Origin: Acidimicrobiaceae bacterium
GTDB taxonomy: Bacteria; Actinomycetota; Acidimicrobiia; Acidimicrobiales; Aldehydirespiratoraceae
DNA: 9,364 nucleotides
NCBI GenBank assembly: GCA_009840695.1
Contig: VXNG01000162.1
Location: forward strand, 1-9,364
Reading direction: 5' to 3'
Shown here: piece by piece, positions 1 through 6,173 of the stretch
Position numbering within the stretch: the first letter of the stretch is position 1
How the letters are laid out: the number at the start of each line of letters is the position of its first letter
Translations under genes and position numbers: made by a program
Notes under the pieces: model-generated
What the model saw: the letters and a program-made list of their open reading frames with translations, nothing else
What the model was told of the DNA's origin: nothing
Database searches by the model: none

Positions 1-2
1 CC

Positions 3-584
3 CCGGAGCTCGGCAAGCTGTCCAACCTCAAGATCCTCAGGCTCCGCTGGAACGAACTCTCGGGCGAGATACCCGCCGAGTTGGGCGACCTTGCCAGCCT
101 CAAGCAGCTGAACCTGTGGCACAACAGTCTCACGGGGCCGATTCCGGCCGAACTCGGTCGCCTCGCGAGCCTGACGCGGCTCGACCTCGACGACAACGAG
201 CTGTCCGGGGAGATCCCCGTCGAGTTGGGCGACCTCACTCTCGTTACCGAACTCTGGCTGAGGCGCAACAACCTGTCGGGGGACATCCCGGCCGAACTCG
301 GCGGCATGACAGGACTGAGGCGGCTGTACCTCGACGGCAACCGGCTCACCGGCGAGATTCCCGTCCGGTTGGCGAACCTTGCCAGCATCGAGCGGCTTTG
401 GCTACAGGACAACGAACTCACCGGCGAGATCCCCTTCGAGCTGGGCCAACTGGCAGAGCTGGAACAGGTATTCCTGGGCGGCACCAACTCGCTGAGCGGA
501 TGCATCCCCACGGAGTGGGAGTCGCTCGACACCCTGGCCGACGATCTCGACGCGCTGGGCCTCGAGTTCTGCGCCGCCCCGTAG
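3..584 (+). CDS. Leucine-rich-repeat protein, C-terminal part (5' end outside the window)
   Basis: The reading frame is open from the left edge, so the true start lies upstream; the TTG at 81 falls inside a repeat and is not a start. The visible 193 residues are seven leucine-rich repeats of 24 residues (the last of 25), with the pattern P-x-E-L-G-x-L-x-x-L-x-x-L-x-L-x-x-N-x-L-S/T-G-E-I. Repeat boundaries fall at 72, 144, 216, 288, 360 and 432. This is the plant-type (SGxIP) class, which in bacteria occurs mostly in surface or secreted proteins and mediates protein or ligand binding. Repeats end near 506, and a 25-residue C-terminal cap follows with the ending D-L-D-A-L-G-L-E-F-C. Cysteines in the last repeat (G-C-I-P) and in the cap (F-C) could form a disulfide, which fits an extracellular location. 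The signal peptide and any N-terminal domain are not visible, so partner and function are unknown. The gene is separated from the thi operon by a hairpin and is probably unrelated to it. Confidence 0.9.
   Translation, partial: PELGKLSNLKILRLRWNELSGEIPAELGDLASLKQLNLWHNSLTGPIPAELGRLASLTRLDLDDNELSGEIPVELGDLTLVTELWLRRNNLSGDIPAELGGMTGLRRLYLDGNRLTGEIPVRLANLASIERLWLQDNELTGEIPFELGQLAELEQVFLGGTNSLSGCIPTEWESLDTLADDLDALGLEFCAAP
72..506 (+). repeat. Tandem 72-bp coding repeats (LRR units)
   Basis: Six in-frame units lie head to tail, five of exactly 72 bp and the last of 75 bp, each encoding one leucine-rich repeat; a further incomplete unit lies at 3-71. The segments encoding P-x-E-L-G and L-S/T-G-E-I are the most alike between units. 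Such arrays typically expand and contract by recombination, so repeat number may vary between strains; that variability is inference. Confidence 0.8.
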
Positions 585-609
585 CGGCCGAGCGTGGTGC
601 CCGGCCGCT
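583..609 (+). terminator. GC-rich hairpin at the end of the LRR gene, possible terminator
   Basis: Bases 583-590 (agcggccg) are perfectly complementary to 602-609 (cggccgct), giving an 8-bp all-paired stem with an 11-nt loop. The stem begins within the TAG stop codon of the LRR gene. No run of T follows, so this is not a canonical intrinsic terminator; T-less hairpins after stop codons are common in GC-rich actinobacteria and may end or stabilise transcripts. The position, between the LRR stop and the candidate thi promoter, supports the call. Confidence 0.45.
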
Positions 610-623
610 GACGGACATATAGT
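595..623 (+). promoter_or_regulatory. Candidate promoter of the thiamine operon
   Basis: The hexamer TATAGT at 618-623 closely fits the -10 consensus, and lies in an AT-rich island (acatatagt) within GC-rich DNA. A -35 element at the expected spacing (595-600, tggtgc) is a poor match. A start of transcription near 630 would place the riboswitch aptamer at the very 5' end of the transcript, as expected for a leader riboswitch. Confidence 0.4.
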
Positions 624-640
624 CTCGGGCGACAACCAAA

Positions 641-738
641 GACCGGGGAGCTCGGGACAGCCGGGCTGAGAGGGCATCCACGCGATCGCAGCGGTGTCGA
701 CCCGCCGACCTGATCTGGGTAATGCCAGCGGAGGAAGA
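641..738 (+). promoter_or_regulatory. TPP riboswitch (THI element)
   Basis: This leader RNA binds thiamine pyrophosphate. The conserved blocks are present in order. GGGG at 644-647 begins P2. The P3 stem pairs 650-655 (gctcgg) with 661-666 (ccgggc). The conserved CTGAGA follows at 666-671. An optional P3a region lies at about 672-700, and CCC at 701-703 can close P2. The pyrimidine-sensing half has ACCTGATCTGG at 708-718, TAATGCCAGCG at 720-730 and then GAGGAA. P5 pairs 715-718 with 725-728, and P4 pairs CCT at 709-711 with AGG at 732-734. A P1 stem is not obvious; GTCT at 622-625 and AGAC at 736-739 are complementary, but the distance is unusual. The Shine-Dalgarno sequence GGAGGA at 730-735 lies inside the P4 3' strand, so ligand binding would block ribosome entry on thiB. 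The downstream thiamine-transport genes agree with the call. Confidence 0.93.
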
Positions 739-741
739 CCC

Positions 742-1944
742 ATGGATCACCAACCCCTACAAACTCCCATTCAGCCAGGCGCGCCTCGTCGCACGGTCGG
801 TCGACGGATCCGGGCGGCGACCATCGCCGTGGCCGCGGTCGCGGTTGCGGTACTGGCCGCAGCCTGCAGCGGAGACCGTGCGACTGACGAGATCGTTTCT
901 ACGGAGGGCGCTCCCACCGCTGGTTCGGAAACCGAATCGACGACTGCTGTCACCACACCGGCTCCAGCTGAGGGCGAGTCCGATCCGTCCGGGACCACGG
1001 TGACGTTGCTGACCCACGACTCATTCGCATTGTCGCCCGAGACCCTGGAGGCGTTCACTGCCGAGACCGGCATCGAGGTGGAGCAGCTTGCTTCAGGCGA
1101 TGCCGGGGCGCTGGTGGCCCAGGCGTGCCTCACTGCGGGGGAGCCGCTGGGCGACGTGCTGTTCGGCATCGACAACACGTTCCTGCAGCGCGGCCTCGAC
1201 TGCGGCATGTTCGAGCCGTACACATCGCCCGGCCTCGCCGACGTGCCCGACCACTTCGAGCTCGATCCCGAGCACCGGGTCACCCCAGTCGACTTCGGCG
1301 ACGTGTGCCTCAACTACTGGATCGACGCCTTCGACGGCTCGCCGCCCCCACCGGCGTCTCTCGATGATCTGACCGACCCGGCGTATGCGGGCATGCTCGT
1401 AGTGCAGAGTCCTGAGACCTCATCGCCCGGCCTGGCCTTCCTGCTGGCCACCATCGCCCACTACGGCGATGGCTGGGAGGAGTACTGGGCCGCGTTGCGG
1501 GACAACGGCGTGGCGGTGACCGCCGGTTGGGAGGACGCCTACTGGGGCGAGTTCATCGCCGGCGGCGGCGAGCGCCCCATCGTGGTGTCGTACGCCTCCA
1601 GCCCGCCCGCCGAGGTGATATTCGCCGATCCGCCAGTCGATGAGCCGCCCACCGGCGTGGTGACCGCCAGTTGCTACCGCCAGATCGAGTTCGCGGGTGT
1701 GCTTGCCGGTGCTGGCAATCCCGGCGGTGCCCAGGCCCTGATCGACTTCATGCTCACCCCGACCTTCCAGAACGACGTTCCCCTCAACATGTTCGTGTTC
1801 CCGGTCGCCACCACGGCCACCCTCCCGGACGTGTTCGTGGCCCACGCCGAGATAGCTGACGACCCGTTCATGGTGGATCCGGCCGAGGTGGAGGCCCAGC
1901 GGAACGCCTGGACCGACCGGTGGGTGGAAATAGTCCTGCGCTGA
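742..1944 (+). CDS. thiB: Thiamine ABC transporter, substrate-binding lipoprotein ThiB
   Basis: The 400-residue protein captures thiamine and its phosphates outside the membrane and delivers them to ThiP. Residues 22-42 are a signal peptide with a hydrophobic Ala/Val core preceded by arginines and ending in L-A-A-A-C, so Cys42 is the likely lipidation site. A Ser/Thr/Glu-rich linker runs to about residue 85. The mature domain follows E. coli ThiB (TbpA) closely from memory: T-H-D-S-F-A near the start, the G-I-D-N motif at 142-145, S-S-P-G-L, the aromatic segment T-A-G-W-E-D-A-Y, V-V-S-Y-A-S-S-P, F-M-L-T-P-T-F-Q-N, and the C-terminal D-P-A-E-V-E-A-Q-R-N-A-W. ATG 742 was chosen because GGAGGA at 730-735 sits 6 nt upstream; an in-frame GTG at 694 lies inside the riboswitch and is rejected. 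It is the first gene of the operon, with thiP 26 bp downstream. Four cysteines in the mature domain might form disulfides. Confidence 0.95.
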   Translation: MDHQPLQTPIQPGAPRRTVGRRIRAATIAVAAVAVAVLAAACSGDRATDEIVSTEGAPTAGSETESTTAVTTPAPAEGESDPSGTTVTLLTHDSFALSPETLEAFTAETGIEVEQLASGDAGALVAQACLTAGEPLGDVLFGIDNTFLQRGLDCGMFEPYTSPGLADVPDHFELDPEHRVTPVDFGDVCLNYWIDAFDGSPPPPASLDDLTDPAYAGMLVVQSPETSSPGLAFLLATIAHYGDGWEEYWAALRDNGVAVTAGWEDAYWGEFIAGGGERPIVVSYASSPPAEVIFADPPVDEPPTGVVTASCYRQIEFAGVLAGAGNPGGAQALIDFMLTPTFQNDVPLNMFVFPVATTATLPDVFVAHAEIADDPFMVDPAEVEAQRNAWTDRWVEIVLR

Positions 1945-1970
1945 CACGCGGCACCTGAGCACGCAGTTCC

Positions 1971-3620
1971 ATGCCCACCGCGGCCCGTCCCGCCAAGGGC
2001 CTGGTCGCCGCGCTGCCCGCCCTGGCGGTGGGTGGGTTCATGGCTCTGTTCTTCGTCTGGCCCATCGGCGGCGTGATCGCCCGGGGCCTCGGCGGGACCG
2101 GCCCGGCCGCGGTGCTGGGCGAGGTCCTCGGCTCGGAATCGCATCGCTCGGTGATCTGGTTCACCGTCTGGCAGGCGGCCGTGTCCACGGTTCTCACCGT
2201 GGTGGTAGCTCTGCCCGCGGCAGGGGCTGTGGCCCGGCTGCGGTTCCGGGGGCAGCGGCTGGTGCGAGCCCTGGCGACGGTGCCCTTCGTGCTGCCCACG
2301 GTGGTGGTGGCGGCCGCCTTCGAGGGCCTGTTCGACCGGTTCGGGCTGGCGGGCGGCGGCGCAGTGAGTCTGCGCCACACGGTGTGGGCCATCCTGATGG
2401 CCCACGTCTTCTTCAACTACGCGGTGGTCTTGCGAACTGTCGGGGCCCACTGGGCCAACCTCGACGCCCGGGTCGAGGACCAGGCGAGGGTGCTCGGAGC
2501 GTCGCGCTTCGAGGTCTTCCGCCGGGTGATCCTGCCGCGGCTGGCACCATCGATCGCGGCGGCTTCGGCCATCGTGTTCCTGTTCTCGTTCACTTCGTTC
2601 GGTGTGGTGCTGGTGCTGGGCGGGCCCACCCGGGCCACCATCGAAACCGAGATCTACCGGTACGCGGTGACCCGACTCGACCTGACCACCGCGGCGGCCC
2701 TTGCCGTCGTGCAGTTGGGCGCGGTCATTGCACTGGTGGCTGTGTCCAACGCGCTCGAGCGGCGCCGGGCAGTCGCCGAGCCGGTCGCGTCGCCCGCAGC
2801 CGCGCCTCGTCGCCGGGGTGCTGGCCTCGTCGCGAACCTGGCTGCTATGGCCCTGATCCTGGGGCTGCCGGTCGGGGTGCTGATCGAGCGCTCCCTAACG
2901 GCCGGCCGCGGCGGCGGCTACACGCTGCGCAACTACACAGCCTTGGCCGATCGGGTCAACCTGCTGCCCGATACCGCCCTGGCGGCACTAGGCAACTCCC
3001 TCGCGTTTGCGGTGCCGGCCGCGCTGCTGGCCCTGCTGGTGGGCGGCTCGGCCACATTGGTGGTGATGCGGGCGGCCCGCGGCGGCAGCCGCCCGATAGG
3101 ACGGGCCTTCGACATCGGGCTGACGCTGCCGCTGGGCACGTCCGCGGTCACAGTCGGGCTCGGATTCCTGCTCGTGCTCAACCGCCCGCCGATCGACATC
3201 CGCACGTCGCTGTTGGTCGTGCCCATCGCCCACGCGGTGGTGGGGATCCCGTTTGTGGTGCGCACCCTGGTGCCGATGCTGCGCACCGTCAACCCCCGCA
3301 CCCGGGAGGCCGCAGCCGTTCTCGGAGCGTCGCCCCGCCGGGTCCGCCGTGAGGTGGACCTGCGGGTGGCCGCCCGGGGTGTGGCTGTCGGGGCCGGGTT
3401 CGCGTTCGCTGTGTCGCTGGGGGAGTTCGGAGCCACATCGTTCATCCCCCGCCGGGCCGAGACGCTGACCGCCCCGCTGGCCCTGTTCAGGCTGCTGGGC
3501 ACCCCGGGGGACGCCCTGCGAGGCCAGGCCATGGCCCTAGCGGTCGCGCTCATGGCACTCACGGCTGTGGCAGTCTTCGTCATGGATCTTTGGGGCGACA
3601 CGCGCCGGGGGGCGTTCTAG
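1971..3620 (+). CDS. thiP: Thiamine ABC transporter, permease ThiP
   Basis: This 549-residue inner-membrane protein forms the thiamine channel. It is a tandem duplication of the ABC permease fold, the same architecture and about the same length as E. coli ThiP. Each half has about six hydrophobic segments and one cytoplasmic EAA coupling loop that contacts ThiQ. The first loop begins at Glu169 (E-D-Q-A-R-V-L-G-A-S) and ends in I-L-P-R-L-A-P-S-I. The second begins at Glu446 (E-A-A-A-V-L-G-A-S). A basic, Ala-rich linker near residues 262-285 joins the halves. The second EAA loop is less canonical at its end (D-L-R-V-A-A-R-G in place of I-x-L-P), which may be lineage-specific. Only a weak Shine-Dalgarno precedes ATG 1971, so translation may depend on coupling or on the thiB message. 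A single two-domain protein means ThiP can serve with a ThiQ homodimer. Confidence 0.94.
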   Translation: MPTAARPAKGLVAALPALAVGGFMALFFVWPIGGVIARGLGGTGPAAVLGEVLGSESHRSVIWFTVWQAAVSTVLTVVVALPAAGAVARLRFRGQRLVRALATVPFVLPTVVVAAAFEGLFDRFGLAGGGAVSLRHTVWAILMAHVFFNYAVVLRTVGAHWANLDARVEDQARVLGASRFEVFRRVILPRLAPSIAAASAIVFLFSFTSFGVVLVLGGPTRATIETEIYRYAVTRLDLTTAAALAVVQLGAVIALVAVSNALERRRAVAEPVASPAAAPRRRGAGLVANLAAMALILGLPVGVLIERSLTAGRGGGYTLRNYTALADRVNLLPDTALAALGNSLAFAVPAALLALLVGGSATLVVMRAARGGSRPIGRAFDIGLTLPLGTSAVTVGLGFLLVLNRPPIDIRTSLLVVPIAHAVVGIPFVVRTLVPMLRTVNPRTREAAAVLGASPRRVRREVDLRVAARGVAVGAGFAFAVSLGEFGATSFIPRRAETLTAPLALFRLLGTPGDALRGQAMALAVALMALTAVAVFVMDLWGDTRRGAF

Positions 3621-3644
3621 ATGCAGGAACCGCTGAATCGGCCA

Positions 3645-3702
3645 GCCGGTGGAATTGGCAGCGGAGGGGGCCGTTTTGGGCGTTGGTGGCTGCAAATTCG
3701 GC
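3645..3702. repeat. 58-bp palindromic repeat, copy 1
   Basis: The copy matches the one at 3728-3785 at 57 of 58 positions; the only difference is A at 3694 against C at 3777. Its ends are complementary: gaattggcagc at 3652-3662 and gctgcaaattc at 3689-3699, with one mismatch in the second arm, around a G-rich 26-nt centre (3663-3688). It begins 25 bp after the thiP stop. A degenerate cousin of the left arm, gaatcggccagc, lies just outside at 3635-3646. Confidence 0.9.
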
Positions 3703-3727
3703 CAGAAGGACGCTGCCGAGCCCGGTC

Positions 3728-3785
3728 GCCGGTGGAATTGGCAGCGGAGGGGGCCGTTTTGGGCGTTGGTGGCTGCCAATTCGGC
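3728..3785. repeat. 58-bp palindromic repeat, copy 2
   Basis: This is the intact copy: arms gaattggcagc (3735-3745) and gctgccaattc (3772-3782) are perfectly complementary over 11 bp around a 26-nt loop. It lies 25 bp after copy 1 and ends exactly before the GGAGGG ribosome binding site of thiQ (3786-3791). The RNA could fold into a hairpin in the thiP-thiQ message. It looks like a REP or MITE-like dispersed element, but no transposase or clear target duplication is visible. Confidence 0.9.
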
Positions 3786-3796
3786 GGAGGGTCCGG

Positions 3797-4810
3797 GTGC
3801 TGACGGTCAATAGGGCCACGGTCTCGTTCGGCCGGGTCAGGGCTCTCGACGGGGTCGACCTGGAAGTGGCAACGGGCGAGGTTGTCGCCATTCTGGGCCC
3901 GAGCGGGTGCGGCAAGAGCACACTGCTTCGGGCGGTGGCCGGCTTGCAGCCTCTGGATTCCGGCGAGGTTCGCTGGGACGGCGAGGACCTGGCCGGTCTG
4001 CCCGTGCATCGCCGCGACTTCGGGCTGATGTTCCAGGAGCACGCGCTGTTCTCGCACCGGGATGTGGCCGCCAACGTGGCCTTCGGGCTGCGGATGCAGA
4101 AGATGGACGCCGCCGGCCGGAGCCGGCGGGTGCGCGAGGCGCTCGGGTTGGTGGGGCTGGCCGGCTACCAGGAGCGGGCCATCGCCACGCTGTCGGGGGG
4201 CGAGGCTCAGCGGGTGGCGCTGGCTCGCTCGCTGGCGCCCGAGCCGCGCCTGCTGATGCTGGACGAGCCGCTCGGCTCGCTGGACCGGCCCCGCCGCGAG
4301 GAGCTCACCGAGGAACTCAGGATCCTGCTGCGCCGGATAGGTGTCACCGTCCTGCACGTCACCCACGACCATGACGAGGCCTTCGCGGTGGCCGACCGGG
4401 TGGCCGTCATGCAGTCCGGGGGGATCGCCAGGATCGGTACTCCCGCCGACATCTGGCACGATCCCCGCGAGGCCTCCGTCGCCCGCTTCCTCGGTCATGC
4501 CAATGTGGTGACGGTGGGGGAGGGCGGAGCCGTGCCGTGGGGTCGCTTGAGCGTCCCACCCGGCCCGGCAGTGTTGCGCTCCGATGCCTTCAGGCGCACC
4601 GGCGACTCGCCTCCGGACGCTGTCGACCACGTCACGGGAATCGTGACCGACGCCCGCTTCCGGGGCGACCGCTTCGAGTTGACCCTGTGCACCGACCCCG
4701 GGGACTTCGATCTTGTGGTGCGGGACCCTCACCCGGCCGCGGCCACCGCGAGGCTCAGCTACGTCATCGATCCTGCCCGGATCTCAGGCCTCGACGCCGG
4801 TGAGGTCTAG
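3797..4810 (+). CDS. thiQ: Thiamine ABC transporter, ATP-binding subunit ThiQ
   Basis: This 337-residue cytoplasmic ATPase powers thiamine import through ThiP. Motifs in order are Walker A G-P-S-G-C-G-K-S-T at 34-42, a Q-loop in M-F-Q-E-H-A-L-F, the ABC signature L-S-G-G-E at 132-136, Walker B L-L-M-L-D-E-P with Asp156 and Glu157, a D-loop G-S-L-D, and the switch His190 in V-T-H-D-H-D-E-A. The GTG at 3797 was chosen because GGAGGG at 3786-3791 precedes it by 5 nt and the domain begins at once. The frame is open back to 3590, but that part only reads through the thiP end and the repeats. E. coli ThiQ has about 230 residues; the extra 100 or so at the C terminus (V-P-W-G-R-L-S-V onward) resemble a TOBE-like regulatory domain of other importer ATPases. 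By motif alone it could be called a generic sulfate/iron-type ATPase; the operon fixes the assignment. Its TAG overlaps the convergent MFS stop. Confidence 0.93.
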   Translation: MLTVNRATVSFGRVRALDGVDLEVATGEVVAILGPSGCGKSTLLRAVAGLQPLDSGEVRWDGEDLAGLPVHRRDFGLMFQEHALFSHRDVAANVAFGLRMQKMDAAGRSRRVREALGLVGLAGYQERAIATLSGGEAQRVALARSLAPEPRLLMLDEPLGSLDRPRREELTEELRILLRRIGVTVLHVTHDHDEAFAVADRVAVMQSGGIARIGTPADIWHDPREASVARFLGHANVVTVGEGGAVPWGRLSVPPGPAVLRSDAFRRTGDSPPDAVDHVTGIVTDARFRGDRFELTLCTDPGDFDLVVRDPHPAAATARLSYVIDPARISGLDAGEV

Positions 4811-6078
4811 GCGAGTTGCCTCGGGCGAGCCAGGCGGGCCGTGATCCAGGCACCGGCCGCCGCGGCCACCAGCATCAGGGCGGCAATGCCCGAGTAGTGG
4901 CTCAGCGACTGGAAGCCGAGCAGTTCGACTAGGGCCCCGGATGACATCCCGCCCACCGCACCGCCGGTGATCATGACGAAGTCGGCGCCGCCCTGAACCT
5001 CCACTCGCTGGTGGACGGGGAACGCGTTCGTCAGCAGCGTGCTGCCCGCGATTAGCCCGCAACTCCAGCCGATGCCGATGAGCGTGAGGCCGCTGAAGAG
5101 ACCGGCGCTGTGCTCGGGGTCGGTGTGCCCGGCCAGTTCTGCGCCCACGAACAGGATCAGCCCGCCGAGGGTGACCACCGTGTGCGTCCCCAGCCGGTCT
5201 ACGAGCCATCCGACGATGGGCGAGAAGGCGTACATCCCGATGATGTGGAGCGAGATCACCTGGCCGATCACCGCGAGGTCCTGATCGCCGCTGGTCATGT
5301 GCAGCGGCGTGGCCGTCATGACGCCCACCATCACCAACTGCCCTATCAGCATGGCCAGCAGGGCGAGCCGAGCTGCAGGCACGGCCGCGATCCGGCGGAT
5401 CACCGTGACCGGCGAAGCAGGGCGGGGCGCCTCCGACCCGATCGTGCCGAGCACCTCGAGCGGGTCGGGGCGCAGCCATGTATGGGTGATGGTGAGTCCA
5501 GTCAGGAACATCGCCGTGCTGAGCACATAGGGGCCGGCCAGCTCAGGAAGGCCGACGAACCCGGCAAAGTCGGCCACCGGTCCCAGCGCGATCGCCGGCC
5601 CGGTGGCCGCGCCGAAGGTGGAGGCCCACACCAGCAATCCGATGGCGCGGGCCAGCCGATTCTCGGGAGCGTTGTCGGCCACCGCATACCGGGCGGCCAG
5701 GTTGGTTGCCTGGCCCGCTCCAACCCCGATCATGCCCAGCACCACCAGCGGGTACAGGCTGAAGACGGCCGACAACACGGCAGTAATCGCTCCCGCGGCG
5801 CCGATCCACCATCCGGCGACCAGGCCCCGCCGACGACCCAGGCGGGCCATGCGGCGAGACAACGGAACGGCGGCGGCCATGCTTCCGATCGACATTGAGC
5901 CGGCAGCCAGCGTGGCCAGCGTCGCGCTGCCGGTTATCTCCTCGGCGAGCACCGCCGAGGCCGCGAACGCCGACCCCATGGCCATCGTCGTGGGAATCAC
6001 CGAACTCATCGTCACCGCGATCGTGCGACGCTGGACCGTGGCCCGATCGTAGGTCTGTGCGGGCGTCTCAGCCGTCAT
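4807..6078 (-). CDS. Major facilitator superfamily transporter, substrate unknown
   Basis: The 423-residue protein is almost wholly hydrophobic and fits twelve membrane helices in two halves, joined by a polar linker at about residues 200-225 (W-L-R-P-D-P-L-E-V). The first cytoplasmic loop carries a motif-A-like segment, P-L-S-R-R-M-A-R-L-G-R-R-R-G at about 72-85, and the second half repeats it as G-W-L-V-D-R-L-G near 290-297. The segment S-L-H-I-I-G-M-Y-A-F-S-P is like a common form in uncharacterised actinobacterial MFS proteins. It should be a proton-coupled secondary transporter in the inner membrane; direction and substrate cannot be told. ATG at 6078 was preferred to the TTG at 6144 because the 22 extra residues are polar and shared by no fold element; neither has a clear ribosome binding site. 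It converges on thiQ (4-bp overlap) and diverges from the dehydrogenase gene across 95 bp. Confidence 0.88.
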   Translation of the reverse strand: MTAETPAQTYDRATVQRRTIAVTMSSVIPTTMAMGSAFAASAVLAEEITGSATLATLAAGSMSIGSMAAAVPLSRRMARLGRRRGLVAGWWIGAAGAITAVLSAVFSLYPLVVLGMIGVGAGQATNLAARYAVADNAPENRLARAIGLLVWASTFGAATGPAIALGPVADFAGFVGLPELAGPYVLSTAMFLTGLTITHTWLRPDPLEVLGTIGSEAPRPASPVTVIRRIAAVPAARLALLAMLIGQLVMVGVMTATPLHMTSGDQDLAVIGQVISLHIIGMYAFSPIVGWLVDRLGTHTVVTLGGLILFVGAELAGHTDPEHSAGLFSGLTLIGIGWSCGLIAGSTLLTNAFPVHQRVEVQGGADFVMITGGAVGGMSSGALVELLGFQSLSHYSGIAALMLVAAAAGAWITARLARPRQLA

Positions 6079-6173
6079 GGGCTGGCGGATGTCATGTTGC
6101 CAGCTCTGTCCGGGATGCAGGCCACCGGCCGACGCTATACCCAACCGGGGCGATCGGATAACTTGCCGGAGAC
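6079..6173. promoter_or_regulatory. Divergent intergenic region between the MFS and dehydrogenase genes
   Basis: These 95 bp must hold the promoters of both divergent genes. On the plus strand, TAACTT at 6159-6164 fits the actinobacterial -10 pattern TAnnnT and would start transcription within a few bases of ATG 6174. No convincing -35 element or operator palindrome is seen. If the TTG at 6144 were the true MFS start, the gap would shrink to 29 bp. Confidence 0.35.

Noticed and set aside
694..741. In-frame GTG at 694 as the thiB start
   Set aside because: The 16 extra codons lie inside the conserved TPP aptamer, and ATG 742 has a well-placed GGAGGA.
1674..2450. Long minus-strand open frames opposite thiB and thiP
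   Set aside because: They have Arg/Gly/His-rich compositions typical of antisense frames in GC-rich DNA and no recognisable domain; the plus-strand genes explain the region.
3645..3785. CRISPR-like repeat-spacer-repeat
   Set aside because: Only two copies, repeats of 58 bp are too long, the spacer is 25 bp, there are no cas genes, and the unit lies inside an operon.
3590..3796. Long upstream extension of thiQ from a start at 3590
   Set aside because: The extension overlaps the thiP 3' end and reads through both repeats, whose 83-bp offset shifts frame between copies. The ATPase domain starts right after GTG 3797, which has its own ribosome binding site.
4787..4821. Bidirectional terminator at the thiQ/MFS junction
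   Set aside because: Only 4-bp stems such as aggc/gcct could be found, too weak to call.
5110..5898. Long plus-strand open frame opposite the MFS gene
   Set aside because: Low-complexity Arg/Gly/His-rich translation without domains; the minus strand encodes a clear membrane transporter.
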